From Caulobacter sp. (GTDB lineage: Bacteria; Pseudomonadota; Alphaproteobacteria; Caulobacterales; Caulobacteraceae), in assembly GCA_017745235.1 (NCBI GenBank), contig JAGHZU010000023.1, positions 1 to 62,154 of the forward strand: a DNA stretch of 62,154 bases, in the 5' to 3' direction. Position numbers and translations under genes: made by a program. The notes below the pieces were generated by a model. It ran no database searches, was not told the origin of the DNA, and saw only the letters and a list, made by a program, of their open reading frames with translations. Below, in pieces: positions 27,262 through 35,144 of the stretch (positions within the stretch are counted from its first letter, which is position 1; the number at the start of each line of letters is the position of its first letter).

Positions 27262-30200
27262 TCAGAACGAGTAACGCAGCCCGAAATTGAACTGCCGGCC
27301 GGTGTGGGAATAGACGTACACGCTGTTGCGGTTGCTATCCGTATACTGATCGTTGAACTCGTCGGTCAGGTTCAGCCCCTCGAAAGTCAGCTTGAGGCGT
27401 TTGTTGATCGCGTACGAAGCCGACGCGTCGATCGTCGTGGTCGAGCGCACGCCGTCTACGTCGTTGGTGCTGGTGCCGCTGGGAACCGCCGTCAGGTACT
27501 TGTCGCGGTAGGCCGCCGAGACCCGGGCGCTGAACTTGCTGTCCTCGTAGTAGAGGGTGGCGTTGAAGGCGTTCTTCGACAGGCCCACCAGGTCGTTCTG
27601 CACGAAGCCGGTCGGCGAGCGGCTGGAGATGTAGTCGATCTTGGAGTCGACCACCGTCACGTTGAAGATCGCTCCGGTATGCTTCAGGAAGCCCGGGAGG
27701 AAGCTGAAGGGCTGCTGGTAGCTGACCTCGATCCCCTTCAGCGGACCGCCCTCGGTATTGACCGGCTGGCTGAACAGGAAGGTGTCGGACGGCGAAACGC
27801 CCAGCCCGTCCAGCAGGCTCAGCGGCAGGCCCGAGGCGTTGAACGGCTGCGACACCCGCGAGGTCTGGATGTAGCTGTCGATATCCTTGTAGAAGAGACC
27901 GACCGACAGCAGGGCGTCCTTGTTGAAGTACCATTCGGCCGACAGGTCGTAGGTCGTGGCGCGGATCGGCTTCAGGTACGGATTGCCCGAACTGACGCTG
28001 AACACGCCCACTGTCGACAGGCTGCCGCCAGGGGTCAGGCTACCCAGGTTGGGACGGGTCATCACCTTGGCCGCGCCAAAGCGCAGCAGGAAGTCGGGCG
28101 TGACCTCGGCCGTGATGTTCAGCGCCGGCAGGATATCGTCGTAGTCGCGATCGACCGTCGTCTGCTGGGCCGCGCCGGCCACCAGCTGATAGCCGGTCGA
28201 GCTCTGTTCGGTCTTGACGTAGCGCACGCCGATATCGCCGCGGATCGGCCAGGCGAAACGGTCGGTGTTGAAGTCGGCCTGGACGTAGGCCGCGCTGTCC
28301 TTCTCCTCGACGCTGCGGATATTGCCACGGGCGTTGGCGTTGCTGGCGCCGCTGAGTTCGAACAGGCCCTGACCGCTATAAATGTCGAACAGGTTGGCGA
28401 AGGCGTTCAAGTCCGGCGCGATCCATTGGGTCGGAATTCCCGAGGCGCCGAGGTTGTGACCAAAGCCCGAAACCATCTTGGTCAGGTTGGACAGGGTCAC
28501 GCCCGACGGCAGGGTCGGCACCACGGATTCATTGACCCGCGCCAAGGCCCAGGAGTCGAAGGTGTACTTCTTGAAGTTGACCCCGGCCTTCAGGCGCAGG
28601 CCGTCGTTGATCCGATAGTCGCCATCCACCTGGATCGTGCCGATCTTGTTGGTCACGCCCTGGGGCCGCAGGCGGATCTCCGAACGCGCCGCTCCGAAGT
28701 TGTAGGCCAGCGGGTCGGTGACATCGAAGCCGAAGTTCATCGACGGCAGGTTCGGGTTATTCCGGTAGTCGTATGAGAACCCGTCGGCGTTCTCCCGATT
28801 CAGGATCACCGTGGTCTGGATGGGGTTGTTGAATTCCGACTTCGAGAAGCCGACGAGGCCGCTCATCTTGAAGCGATCGCCGAACTCATGCTCGGCCGTG
28901 AAGGTGGCCTGGGTGTATTCGGTGTCCAGCTTGTCGAAGCGGGTCTCGCTTTCCACGTCCACGTCATCGAATAGGCCGTAGACCATGTCGCCCTTGGCGT
29001 TCACCACGCCGTCGCGGACGATGATCTCGGGGCGACCGCCCTGCGAGGCGTTGCGGGCGAAGGACAGCGCTTCCAGCCAGTTCTCCTCGCGCGTGGCCTT
29101 GAAGTCGGAATAGAGCACGTCCAGTCCGATCAAGGTCTTCTCGTCCGGACGCATCTGGAACGAACCCGTAAGGCCCAGGCGCTTCTGCTCGTGAGAAAGG
29201 CGCCCGTACCGCGGGAAGCGCGGCGTGAAGACCGACGCGGAGCTCGCCTGGGTGAAGGTCGAGGCGGGGCTGAAGCCCCCGACTTCCGTGCCGTTCAACC
29301 AGCCGCCCGAACCATGGCCCTCCTCGAGCAGCCCGCGCTCGGTATAGGCCACCGACACCAGAGCCCCCAACTTGCCGTCGAACCAGGTGTTGGACGCCAG
29401 GGCGGCGAAGCGCGGGTCCCAGGACTTGGAAAGGTCGTTGTAGCCCTCCTGCGCCGAGACCACGAGCGTTGCCCCCGAATAGTCGAACGGACGGCCGGTC
29501 TGCAGATCAACCGTCGCGCCCAGCGATCCCTCCTCGGTCTGGGCCGAGGCGGTCTTGCGCACGGTGATGCTGTTGAAGAGTTCGGAGGCGAAGACGTTGA
29601 AGTCAAAGGCGCGGTTGCGGTTGGCTCCGCCCGAGCTGTCGGTGCCGCTGGCAGTGCTCTGGCCTTCGACGCCATTGATGCGAACGCGGGTGAACTGCGG
29701 CCCCAGGCCACGGACGGTGATCTGGCGACCTTCGCCGGCGTCGCGTGCGATCGAGACGCCGGGCACGCGTTGGATGGACTCCGCCAGATTGGCGTCCGGG
29801 AAGTCGGCGATATCCTCGGCCTTGATGACGTCGACCACGCCGCTGGCGCGGCGCTTGAGGTTCATGGCGCTCTGCAGGCTGGCGCGGAAGCCGGTCACGA
29901 CCACTTCCTCGACTTCGGCCGAAGCCTCATCCTGCGCGGCGACCGGGACGGCCGCTTGGGCGGCTAGCAGGGGGACGGGCGCGGTCGAAGCCAGTTGCAG
30001 CGAAGCCGCCTGGCCCAGGACGGCGGTGCGGCCATTGTTGGAGATCACGGCCAGATCCGCGCCTTGCAGAAGACGCGTCAGGCCGTCCTCCACAGTGTAG
30101 GCGCCACGCACGGCGTTGACGCGCTTTCCCTGGACCGCGCCTTGCGGAGCCAGGATTTGCAGCTCGGCCTGCTTGCCGAATTGGGGAATGCCAGTGACCG

Positions 30201-30324
30201 CAGCCTGGGCCGGAACGTCGAACTTGCGCACCTGGGCGTGCGCGCCGCTGGCGGTCATCAGGGCCGTCACACCGGCCGCGAGCATCAAACAGGACTTGTC
30301 GTGGTTACGCAGCGACATACGCAT
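27262..30324 (-). CDS. TonB-dependent receptor with STN domain, probable pectin-oligosaccharide uptake (cassette 3)
   Basis: Outer-membrane receptor of 1020 residues. Signal peptide (about 1-30, TASGAHA), STN domain (about 33-105, FDVPAQAAVTGIPQFGKQAE), TonB box region EEVVVTGFRASLQSAMNLKR, and a plug with AEDIADFPDANLAESIQRVP and GVSIARDAGEGRQITVRGLG, the typical plug of Caulobacter/Xanthomonas glycan receptors. The barrel ends FNFGLRYSF. GGGAGGGG lies upstream of ATG 30324; a second ATG at 30318 is possible. Context (sigma/FecR upstream, pectin methylesterase downstream) suggests oligogalacturonide transport. A perfect GGAAACCGGTTTCC palindrome 67 bp upstream indicates extra control by a LacI-type repressor. 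Confidence 0.92.
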   Translation of the reverse strand: MRMSLRNHDKSCLMLAAGVTALMTASGAHAQVRKFDVPAQAAVTGIPQFGKQAELQILAPQGAVQGKRVNAVRGAYTVEDGLTRLLQGADLAVISNNGRTAVLGQAASLQLASTAPVPLLAAQAAVPVAAQDEASAEVEEVVVTGFRASLQSAMNLKRRASGVVDVIKAEDIADFPDANLAESIQRVPGVSIARDAGEGRQITVRGLGPQFTRVRINGVEGQSTASGTDSSGGANRNRAFDFNVFASELFNSITVRKTASAQTEEGSLGATVDLQTGRPFDYSGATLVVSAQEGYNDLSKSWDPRFAALASNTWFDGKLGALVSVAYTERGLLEEGHGSGGWLNGTEVGGFSPASTFTQASSASVFTPRFPRYGRLSHEQKRLGLTGSFQMRPDEKTLIGLDVLYSDFKATREENWLEALSFARNASQGGRPEIIVRDGVVNAKGDMVYGLFDDVDVESETRFDKLDTEYTQATFTAEHEFGDRFKMSGLVGFSKSEFNNPIQTTVILNRENADGFSYDYRNNPNLPSMNFGFDVTDPLAYNFGAARSEIRLRPQGVTNKIGTIQVDGDYRINDGLRLKAGVNFKKYTFDSWALARVNESVVPTLPSGVTLSNLTKMVSGFGHNLGASGIPTQWIAPDLNAFANLFDIYSGQGLFELSGASNANARGNIRSVEEKDSAAYVQADFNTDRFAWPIRGDIGVRYVKTEQSSTGYQLVAGAAQQTTVDRDYDDILPALNITAEVTPDFLLRFGAAKVMTRPNLGSLTPGGSLSTVGVFSVSSGNPYLKPIRATTYDLSAEWYFNKDALLSVGLFYKDIDSYIQTSRVSQPFNASGLPLSLLDGLGVSPSDTFLFSQPVNTEGGPLKGIEVSYQQPFSFLPGFLKHTGAIFNVTVVDSKIDYISSRSPTGFVQNDLVGLSKNAFNATLYYEDSKFSARVSAAYRDKYLTAVPSGTSTNDVDGVRSTTTIDASASYAINKRLKLTFEGLNLTDEFNDQYTDSNRNSVYVYSHTGRQFNFGLRYSF

Positions 30325-30390
30325 GCGGCCCCTCCCTCTGTGTGTCGTTCAAACGGCGCTTCTTGGAGCGCCTGTTTAGAGCGATGCGAA

Positions 30391-30404
30391 GGAAACCGGT
30401 TTCC
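30391..30404. promoter_or_regulatory. Palindromic LacI-type operator candidate
   Basis: GGAAACCGGTTTCC is a perfect 14-bp palindrome with a central CG, the shape typical of LacI-family operators. It lies 67 bp upstream of the cassette 3 receptor start, in the FecR-receptor gap. No LacI gene is in the window. Confidence 0.65.
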
Positions 30405-30462
30405 GTCACATGCCGCTCAATTATTTTTAGGAGACGCCAAAGACGACTGCCTTAGGCGGCTC

Positions 30463-31413
30463 TCAGGCGCCGCGCAGGACGATGGCGTCGCCTCGCACAC
30501 TGACCTTGCCGTTGAAGGTAGTCGCGACCGCCTGGGCGAACCCCTCGGGATCGTTGGTCCGGAACCAGCCGACAAACCGCTCGCCCGCCAGGTGCGGATC
30601 GGCGATCTGGATCTTGCGGTCGTTGTAGCGGTTGAATTCCACGGCGGCCTCGGCCAGCGTCTGGCCGTCCAGCACGATCTGGCCGTCCCTCCAGGCCAAC
30701 TGGCGATTGAGGTCCACATCAGGCTTTGGCGGCGCCCGGACCCCCTCGGAGTTGTCGGCGAACACCTGCTGGCCGGCCGCGACCCGACGTGGCGGGGTCT
30801 TGCCGTCCCTGGTCCAGACCTCGACCACACCTTCGGTGACCAGGACATCGCTGCCCCCGTCGCGCTTGCGCACTGAGAACGCCGTACCGACCGCTCTCAC
30901 CCGCACCGGCCCGCTTTCGACGACGAAGGGGCGCGAGGCGTCCTTGGCCACCGCGAACCAAGCCTCGCCACGCTCCAGCCGGACCGCCCTCAGGTTGCCA
31001 CGCATGGCGACTTCGAGCTCCGAATTCGTGTTGATCGCCGCCAGCGAGCCGTCGGCCATCGGCACGCGCCGGATTTCGCCCAATGCGGTGCCATAGCGGC
31101 GAGCCAGGACCCGGGGCGCGATCAGCACCGCGGCCACGCCCGCCGCCAGAGCCGAGAGGCCCGCGATCAGCCCTCGACGCGGAACTCCGCGCACGGCGGT
31201 CGACACGACGGGCTCTGCGCCCAGCACCTGAGCTCGATCCAGATGAAGCCACCCGGCCTCGGCCCGCGCATAGGCCCCCACCCGGCGGCGGTCGCCGGCC
31301 AGCCAGGCCGTCAGTTCGGCATGCACGGCAGGATCATGGCCGTCACGGTCGACGCGGACCACCCATCGGGCGGCGTCCGCCTCGATGTCAGCGGCGCTTT
31401 CGCGTTCGACCAT
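30463..31413 (-). CDS. FecR-type anti-sigma regulator (cassette 3)
   Basis: Membrane sigma regulator of 316 residues. The cytoplasmic domain has the family pattern AARWVVRVDRDGHDPAVHAE and LTAWLAGDRRRVGAYARAEA. Twin arginines (VPRRGLIAGL) precede the membrane helix SALAAGVAAVLIAPRVL. The periplasmic FecR domain shows IRRVPMADGSLAAINTNSE and LERGEAWFAVAKDASRPFVV, and the C-terminal STN-like domain covers about 230-316. Its start is 26 bp inside the sigma gene. It precedes the pectin-type receptor and should couple receptor occupancy to sigma activity. Confidence 0.9.
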   Translation of the reverse strand: MVERESAADIEADAARWVVRVDRDGHDPAVHAELTAWLAGDRRRVGAYARAEAGWLHLDRAQVLGAEPVVSTAVRGVPRRGLIAGLSALAAGVAAVLIAPRVLARRYGTALGEIRRVPMADGSLAAINTNSELEVAMRGNLRAVRLERGEAWFAVAKDASRPFVVESGPVRVRAVGTAFSVRKRDGGSDVLVTEGVVEVWTRDGKTPPRRVAAGQQVFADNSEGVRAPPKPDVDLNRQLAWRDGQIVLDGQTLAEAAVEFNRYNDRKIQIADPHLAGERFVGWFRTNDPEGFAQAVATTFNGKVSVRGDAIVLRGA

Positions 31414-31966
31414 CTGCCTTCTCTCTCGATCCCCTAGCCCCGGCCGGAGCTTCCTGCTCGGTCATGGCTGCAAGGATGGCCCGCAGCCCCCTCACCGCCT
31501 CGTTCTCCACGACGTGCTCTGTCACCCCAAGTCGTCTGGCGATCTCGCGCTGCGGCACGCCTTCGATCTTCCTCAGCTCGAAAATCCTGCGGCATCGCTC
31601 CGGCAAGGCGGCGATCAGCCCCCTCACCCGCTCCAGCTCGCGGCGGCCCGAGACGATCCGTTCGGCCGAAGGGTCCTCCAGCGCAAGGTCCAGGGCCTCG
31701 ATCTCGCTGACGGTCTCGATCCGCACGACCCGAGCGCGCCGGATCTGCTCCAGGGCGACGCTTCGCGCGGCCTGGAAGAAGTAGCCGCGCGGCTCGCCGA
31801 TATGGTCGATATTGCTCAAGGCGGCCAAGCGGCAATAGGTCTCCTGGATGATGTCGTCGACGTCCCCGGCGGCCGCGAACGAACGCCTCAGCCAGGCGCG
31901 CACGGCCGCTTCGTGGGGCAGGATCTCCCGCCCCAGCCAAGCCACGACGCGCGCGCGTCCCTCCAA
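31388..31966 (-). CDS. ECF RNA polymerase sigma factor, FecI-type (cassette 3)
   Basis: ECF sigma factor of about 192 residues. Region 2 shows VRAWLRRSFAAAGDVDDIIQ and GYFFQAARSVALEQIRRARV; region 4 shows IAALPERCRRIFELRKIEGV and IARRLGVTEHVVENEAVRG. There is no suitable ATG. I propose TTG at 31966 (GGGGA upstream) with GTG at 31945 as the alternative; the frame stays open to 32284 but that part is not sigma-like. It heads cassette 3 and overlaps fecR by 26 bp, so sigma and regulator are made together. Confidence 0.85.
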   Translation of the reverse strand: MEGRARVVAWLGREILPHEAAVRAWLRRSFAAAGDVDDIIQETYCRLAALSNIDHIGEPRGYFFQAARSVALEQIRRARVVRIETVSEIEALDLALEDPSAERIVSGRRELERVRGLIAALPERCRRIFELRKIEGVPQREIARRLGVTEHVVENEAVRGLRAILAAMTEQEAPAGARGSREKADGRTRKRR

Positions 31967-32077
31967 CCCGTTTCCCCGCCAATTGCTTGCTCTTCTAACG
32001 GAAGCGATGCACGGGCGCGGAATTTCCGTCAACGCAGGCGACGAAAGATGCGGCTGCGCGTCCGGCCATGACCTTTC

Positions 32078-32093
32078 GGCATATGCATATGCC
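32078..32093. promoter_or_regulatory. Perfect palindrome upstream of the dipeptidase
   Basis: GGCATATGCATATGCC is a perfect 16-bp palindrome, also readable as two ATATGC repeats. It lies in the 278-bp gap between the divergent cassette 3 sigma gene and the dipeptidase gene. Nothing else was recognised in that gap. Confidence 0.6.
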
Positions 32094-32244
32094 CCGCCAC
32101 CGCGCCGCCCACTGTAATCATTGAAGTTTTCGCCCTCGTCAGCGCGCCTGACCACGCCTTGAGCCGAACTGCGTTTCCCCCCTGCACGGCGCTCGCCCCT
32201 GTACTTCCGCGCCGATCCGATGGCGCGTGGAGTCCACATCACCC

Positions 32245-33480
32245 ATGTCCAGATCCCTCTTCGCCGCGTCCGCTCTGGTCGCACTGCTCGCCACCTCGCC
32301 CACGCTGGCCCAGGCGCTCGACCCTCAAGCGGTCCACAAGCACGCGCTGGTGCTCGACAGTCATGCCGACATCCCCACCGACTTTGGCCAGGGCGGCCAC
32401 GACGCCGCCGTCGATGGCGACACCCAGGTCGACCTGCCCAAGCTGGAACGCGGCGGCGTCGACGCCGTCGTCCTGGCCGTGTTCACCCCCCAGGGGCCGC
32501 GCACGCCCGAAGGCTACGCCAAGGCCAAGGCCGAGACCGACGCCAAGCTGGCGGCGATCCGCGACGTAGCACAGCGCTACCCCGCCCGCGCGCAACTGGC
32601 CCTGAGCACCGCCGATGTCGAGGCCGCAGCCAAGACCGGCCGCCGCGCCCTCATCATCGGCTTCCTGAACGCCTATCCCTTCGGCCCGTCATTGGATCCG
32701 ATCGACCAGTACTACGCCGCCGGGGTGCGCACGTTCGGCTTCGTCCACGCCGGCAACAACGACTACGCCGACAGTTCGCGGCCCAGCGGCGAGCCCCGTG
32801 TGGAGTGGAAGGGCCTGTCGCCCCTGGGCAAGGCCGCCGTCCCCAAGCTGAACCGCCTCGGCGTTATCATCGATGTCTCGCAGCTCACGCCCGACGGCGT
32901 GGCCCAGGTGCTGGCGCTGAGCAAGTCCCCCGTCATCGCCAGCCACTCGGGCGTGAAGGGGGTGATCGACGCGCCGCGCAACCTGTCCGACGCCGAACTG
33001 GACGCCATCAAGGCTAAAGGCGGCGTGGTGCAGATCGTGGCCTTCTCGTCCTATCTTGTGAAACCCGGTCCGGACTACGCGCCCGCCATCTCGGCCGTGC
33101 GTCAGCGCTACGGCCTGCCCGCCGCCTTCGCCAAGCCCAACGACGGGGCCGAAACCCTGCCCGAAGACAAGAAGAAGCCCTACCACGACGACATCGCCGC
33201 CCTGGCCCCGAAGGCGTCGGTCAAGGATCTTGTCGACTCGATCGACTATGCGGTGAAGCGGATCGGCATCGACCACGTGGGGATTGCGTCAGACTTCAAC
33301 CATGGCGGCGGTGTCGCCGGCTGGACCAATGAAGCCGAGGCTGGAAACGTCACGGCCGAACTTGTCCGGCGCGGCTACAGCGAGACCGATATCGACAAGC
33401 TGTGGGGCGGCAACTTCCTGCGGGTCTTCCGCCAGGTGGAGGTCGTCAGCGCCACATTGCGCAAGCAGGCGGCCAAGTAG
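32245..33480 (+). CDS. Membrane dipeptidase-like metallopeptidase (M19 family), exported
   Basis: Periplasmic zinc dipeptidase of 411 residues (renal dipeptidase family), likely to cleave dipeptides, possibly including D-amino-acid-containing ones. A Sec signal peptide (MSRSLFAASALVALLATSPT, cleaved after LAQA) is followed by an amidohydrolase-type barrel. Metal-site motifs are LDSHADIPTD, ASHSGVKGV and DHVGIASDFNHGGGV. ATG 32245 starts the signal peptide; an in-frame codon at 32227 adds six residues. It is monocistronic and ends at a bidirectional terminator shared with the minus-strand gene at 33540. The 16-bp palindrome at 32078 is the only candidate operator. Confidence 0.9.
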   Translation: MSRSLFAASALVALLATSPTLAQALDPQAVHKHALVLDSHADIPTDFGQGGHDAAVDGDTQVDLPKLERGGVDAVVLAVFTPQGPRTPEGYAKAKAETDAKLAAIRDVAQRYPARAQLALSTADVEAAAKTGRRALIIGFLNAYPFGPSLDPIDQYYAAGVRTFGFVHAGNNDYADSSRPSGEPRVEWKGLSPLGKAAVPKLNRLGVIIDVSQLTPDGVAQVLALSKSPVIASHSGVKGVIDAPRNLSDAELDAIKAKGGVVQIVAFSSYLVKPGPDYAPAISAVRQRYGLPAAFAKPNDGAETLPEDKKKPYHDDIAALAPKASVKDLVDSIDYAVKRIGIDHVGIASDFNHGGGVAGWTNEAEAGNVTAELVRRGYSETDIDKLWGGNFLRVFRQVEVVSATLRKQAAK

Positions 33481-33481
33481 C

Positions 33482-33514
33482 AAAAAGGCGCTTCCGACCC
33501 GCGTCGGAAGCGCC
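33482..33514. terminator. Bidirectional terminator between convergent genes
   Basis: GGCGCTTCCGAC / GTCGGAAGCGCC form a perfect 12-bp stem with a 4-base loop. On the minus strand it is followed by TTTTT, a good intrinsic terminator for the 33540 gene; on the plus strand the tail is CTTC only. Confidence 0.87.
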
Positions 33515-33539
33515 CTTCATGCCCACCTTCGGCGGAGGT

Positions 33540-34001
33540 TCAGATCAAGCCCAGCCAGCGGCCCAAGATGATCACCGAAAGCCACAACACCAGCGATGCG
33601 ACCGCCAACCCTTTGGCGAGACCTTCGCGTCGCTTCTCCAGTGCGACGTGGACGCCCGCCTGGACCAGCACGGCGACCAGCAGGGTCGCCAGCTTCACCG
33701 GAAAGATGGCGTTGGTGTAGTACTTCAGCGGCCCGGCGGCGACGAGCAGGACGCCCGAGACCGCGATCACCGCCAGGGCGCCCAGCAGGACTGGCCGCAG
33801 GCTGCGTTCCACCTCGGCCGGCGAAGCCTGCTTGAAGATCGCGCGCAGCGCCGTCAGGTCGATGATCAGCACCGTTCCGGCCAGCACGGCCAGCGAGATC
33901 AGGTGCAGCGTCTCGGTGGCGGCGAAGCTGGCGGTGGACTTGGCCAGGAAGACGCCGGGAGGGGTCTGGCCAAGCCAGACGAAGAGAGGTTCCAAAGACA
34001 T
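33540..34001 (-). CDS. Four-helix membrane protein, DUF6644-like (paralogue of 34017 gene)
   Basis: Inner-membrane protein of 153 residues and unknown function. Four hydrophobic segments lie at about 30-52, 72-91, 97-121 and 130-153. His33 in helix 1 (ETLHLISLAVLAGTVLIIDL), His118 at the end of helix 3 (QAGVHVAL) and Lys103 match His34, His119 and Lys104 in the neighbouring paralogue, with the same 85-residue His spacing, so they may bind heme or metal. It is 15 bp after the paralogue on the same strand and ends at the terminator at 33482. The DUF6644 name is from memory and should be confirmed by profile search. Confidence 0.75.
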   Translation of the reverse strand: MSLEPLFVWLGQTPPGVFLAKSTASFAATETLHLISLAVLAGTVLIIDLTALRAIFKQASPAEVERSLRPVLLGALAVIAVSGVLLVAAGPLKYYTNAIFPVKLATLLVAVLVQAGVHVALEKRREGLAKGLAVASLVLWLSVIILGRWLGLI

Positions 34002-34016
34002 GGTTTCGGTCCGGCG

Positions 34017-34508
34017 TCAGTAGTAGGCGATATAGCGGCCGGCCGCGATCACCAGCGCCCACAGCAGCAGCGAAGCTGCGGCCGAAGCCTTGACCCCGAT
34101 CGGCGGAACCACGGTGTCGCTCCAGCCCTCGATCGACCTGCGGGTGGTCGTGTGGAACACGATCACGTTCAGGCCGGCGATCAGCAGCAGCACGAACTTC
34201 AGCTGCAGGAAGACGTTGCCGTAGATCTTCTCGGACTGGGCGGCGAACAGAGCCGCGCCACTGAGGATGGCCAAGGCGAAGCCGGCCCAGGTGATGGGCA
34301 GGACGTCGGCGACCGTGCGAGCGGGCGGCTGGCGGCGCAGGGCGACGCCCAGCACGTTCAGGTCCACCAGGGCGATGGTGCCGGCCATGGCGGCCACGCC
34401 CAGCACGTGGACAGTCTGGATGACGGGAAACGCATACTCGGACTCGCGCAGCGCCGTGGACGCCGGCGACTCGTAGAGTGCGTGGATGACTTGCGAGAGC
34501 AGGGACAT
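34017..34508 (-). CDS. Four-helix membrane protein, DUF6644-like
   Basis: Inner-membrane protein of 163 residues, paralogous to the 33540 product. Helix 1 includes VIQTVHVLGVAAMAGTIALV (His34), helix 3 ends LNVIVFHTT (His119), and the last helix is ASAAASLLLWALVIAAGRY. Together the two paralogues supply eight helices, which could form a heterodimer. The gene lies 43 bp downstream of the DUF6152-like gene, and the three minus-strand genes look like one operon. The function is unknown. Intramembrane histidines suggest heme b or metal handling. Confidence 0.75.
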   Translation of the reverse strand: MSLLSQVIHALYESPASTALRESEYAFPVIQTVHVLGVAAMAGTIALVDLNVLGVALRRQPPARTVADVLPITWAGFALAILSGAALFAAQSEKIYGNVFLQLKFVLLLIAGLNVIVFHTTTRRSIEGWSDTVVPPIGVKASAAASLLLWALVIAAGRYIAYY

Positions 34509-34551
34509 GACATGGCGGCCGGCGCGAGGCTCGCGCCGGCCTCTGACCGGA

Positions 34552-34986
34552 TCAGTTGGCCTTGCCCGCGGGGGCGGCGGTGGGATCGCCGGGACCGCCG
34601 TCGCCGGGCGTGCCGCCGTTGACGATCCGGCCGTCCGGCAAGGTCACCCGGCGGGCGTCGACGATCTTGGCGCCGCTCTTGGCCAGGTAGCCGTCGACAA
34701 TCAGGGTGTCGCCCAGCTTGATGTCGCCCTTCTTGAAACCTCGACGAGACAGGGCGCCCGGCCCCGCCCCTTCGCAGGCCCAATTGACGACCTGACCGTT
34801 GGCGCCCTTCACGTCGACGTAGAAATAGGAATGGGGATTGGTCCACTCGATCTTGGTCAGCTTGCCGACCAGCCGCACAGGCTTGGCGGAGTCGTACATC
34901 GCCGAGAATGAATGGTGCGCCTGGGCCGGAACCGCCAGAGCCAAAGCGATCGCCCCCGCGATCCCCAAACCGTAACGCACCTTCAT
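34552..34986 (-). CDS. Exported DUF6152-like protein with predicted N-terminal His-His
   Basis: Small periplasmic protein of 144 residues. The signal peptide (MKVRYGLGIAGAIALALAVP then AQA) predicts cleavage to give a mature protein beginning HHSFSAMYD. The body is a small beta domain (VRLVGKLTKIEWTNPHSYFY then VDVKGANGQVVNW), with a Gly/Pro-rich tail. An N-terminal histidine after signal cleavage recalls the copper-binding His of CopC-type proteins, though no homology is claimed. ATG 34986 is preferred; AGGAG lies 11 bp upstream. It heads a three-gene operon with two four-helix membrane proteins. I recall the DUF6152 label from the HHSF pattern; it has no known function. Confidence 0.75.
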   Translation of the reverse strand: MKVRYGLGIAGAIALALAVPAQAHHSFSAMYDSAKPVRLVGKLTKIEWTNPHSYFYVDVKGANGQVVNWACEGAGPGALSRRGFKKGDIKLGDTLIVDGYLAKSGAKIVDARRVTLPDGRIVNGGTPGDGGPGDPTAAPAGKAN

Positions 34987-35082
34987 CTTATTCAACGCTC
35001 CTGATGACCTCGAGGCCACGCTTTCGCGTCCAGCCCCCATCGTGGTCATAGGCCCGGTGATCCAGCGCCCTTAATGGCGGCT

Positions 35083-35100
35083 GGTTATATGCTTATGAGG
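35083..35100. promoter_or_regulatory. ATATG-type repeat motif, site A
   Basis: GGTTATATGCTTATGAGG lies between the divergent DUF6152-like and cytochrome genes. Its GTTATATG-NN-TATGA core recurs, inverted, at 36768-36785 with 14 of 18 positions alike. Confidence 0.5.
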
Positions 35101-35144
35101 CGGTGTTCCTGTACGGGCGTGCGTCCGGCGAGCCAGAGTGCGCC

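Noticed and set aside
26272..28776. 834-codon plus-strand frame opposite the pectin cassette
   Set aside because: It crosses the gap between two well-supported minus-strand genes and shows no recognisable motif.
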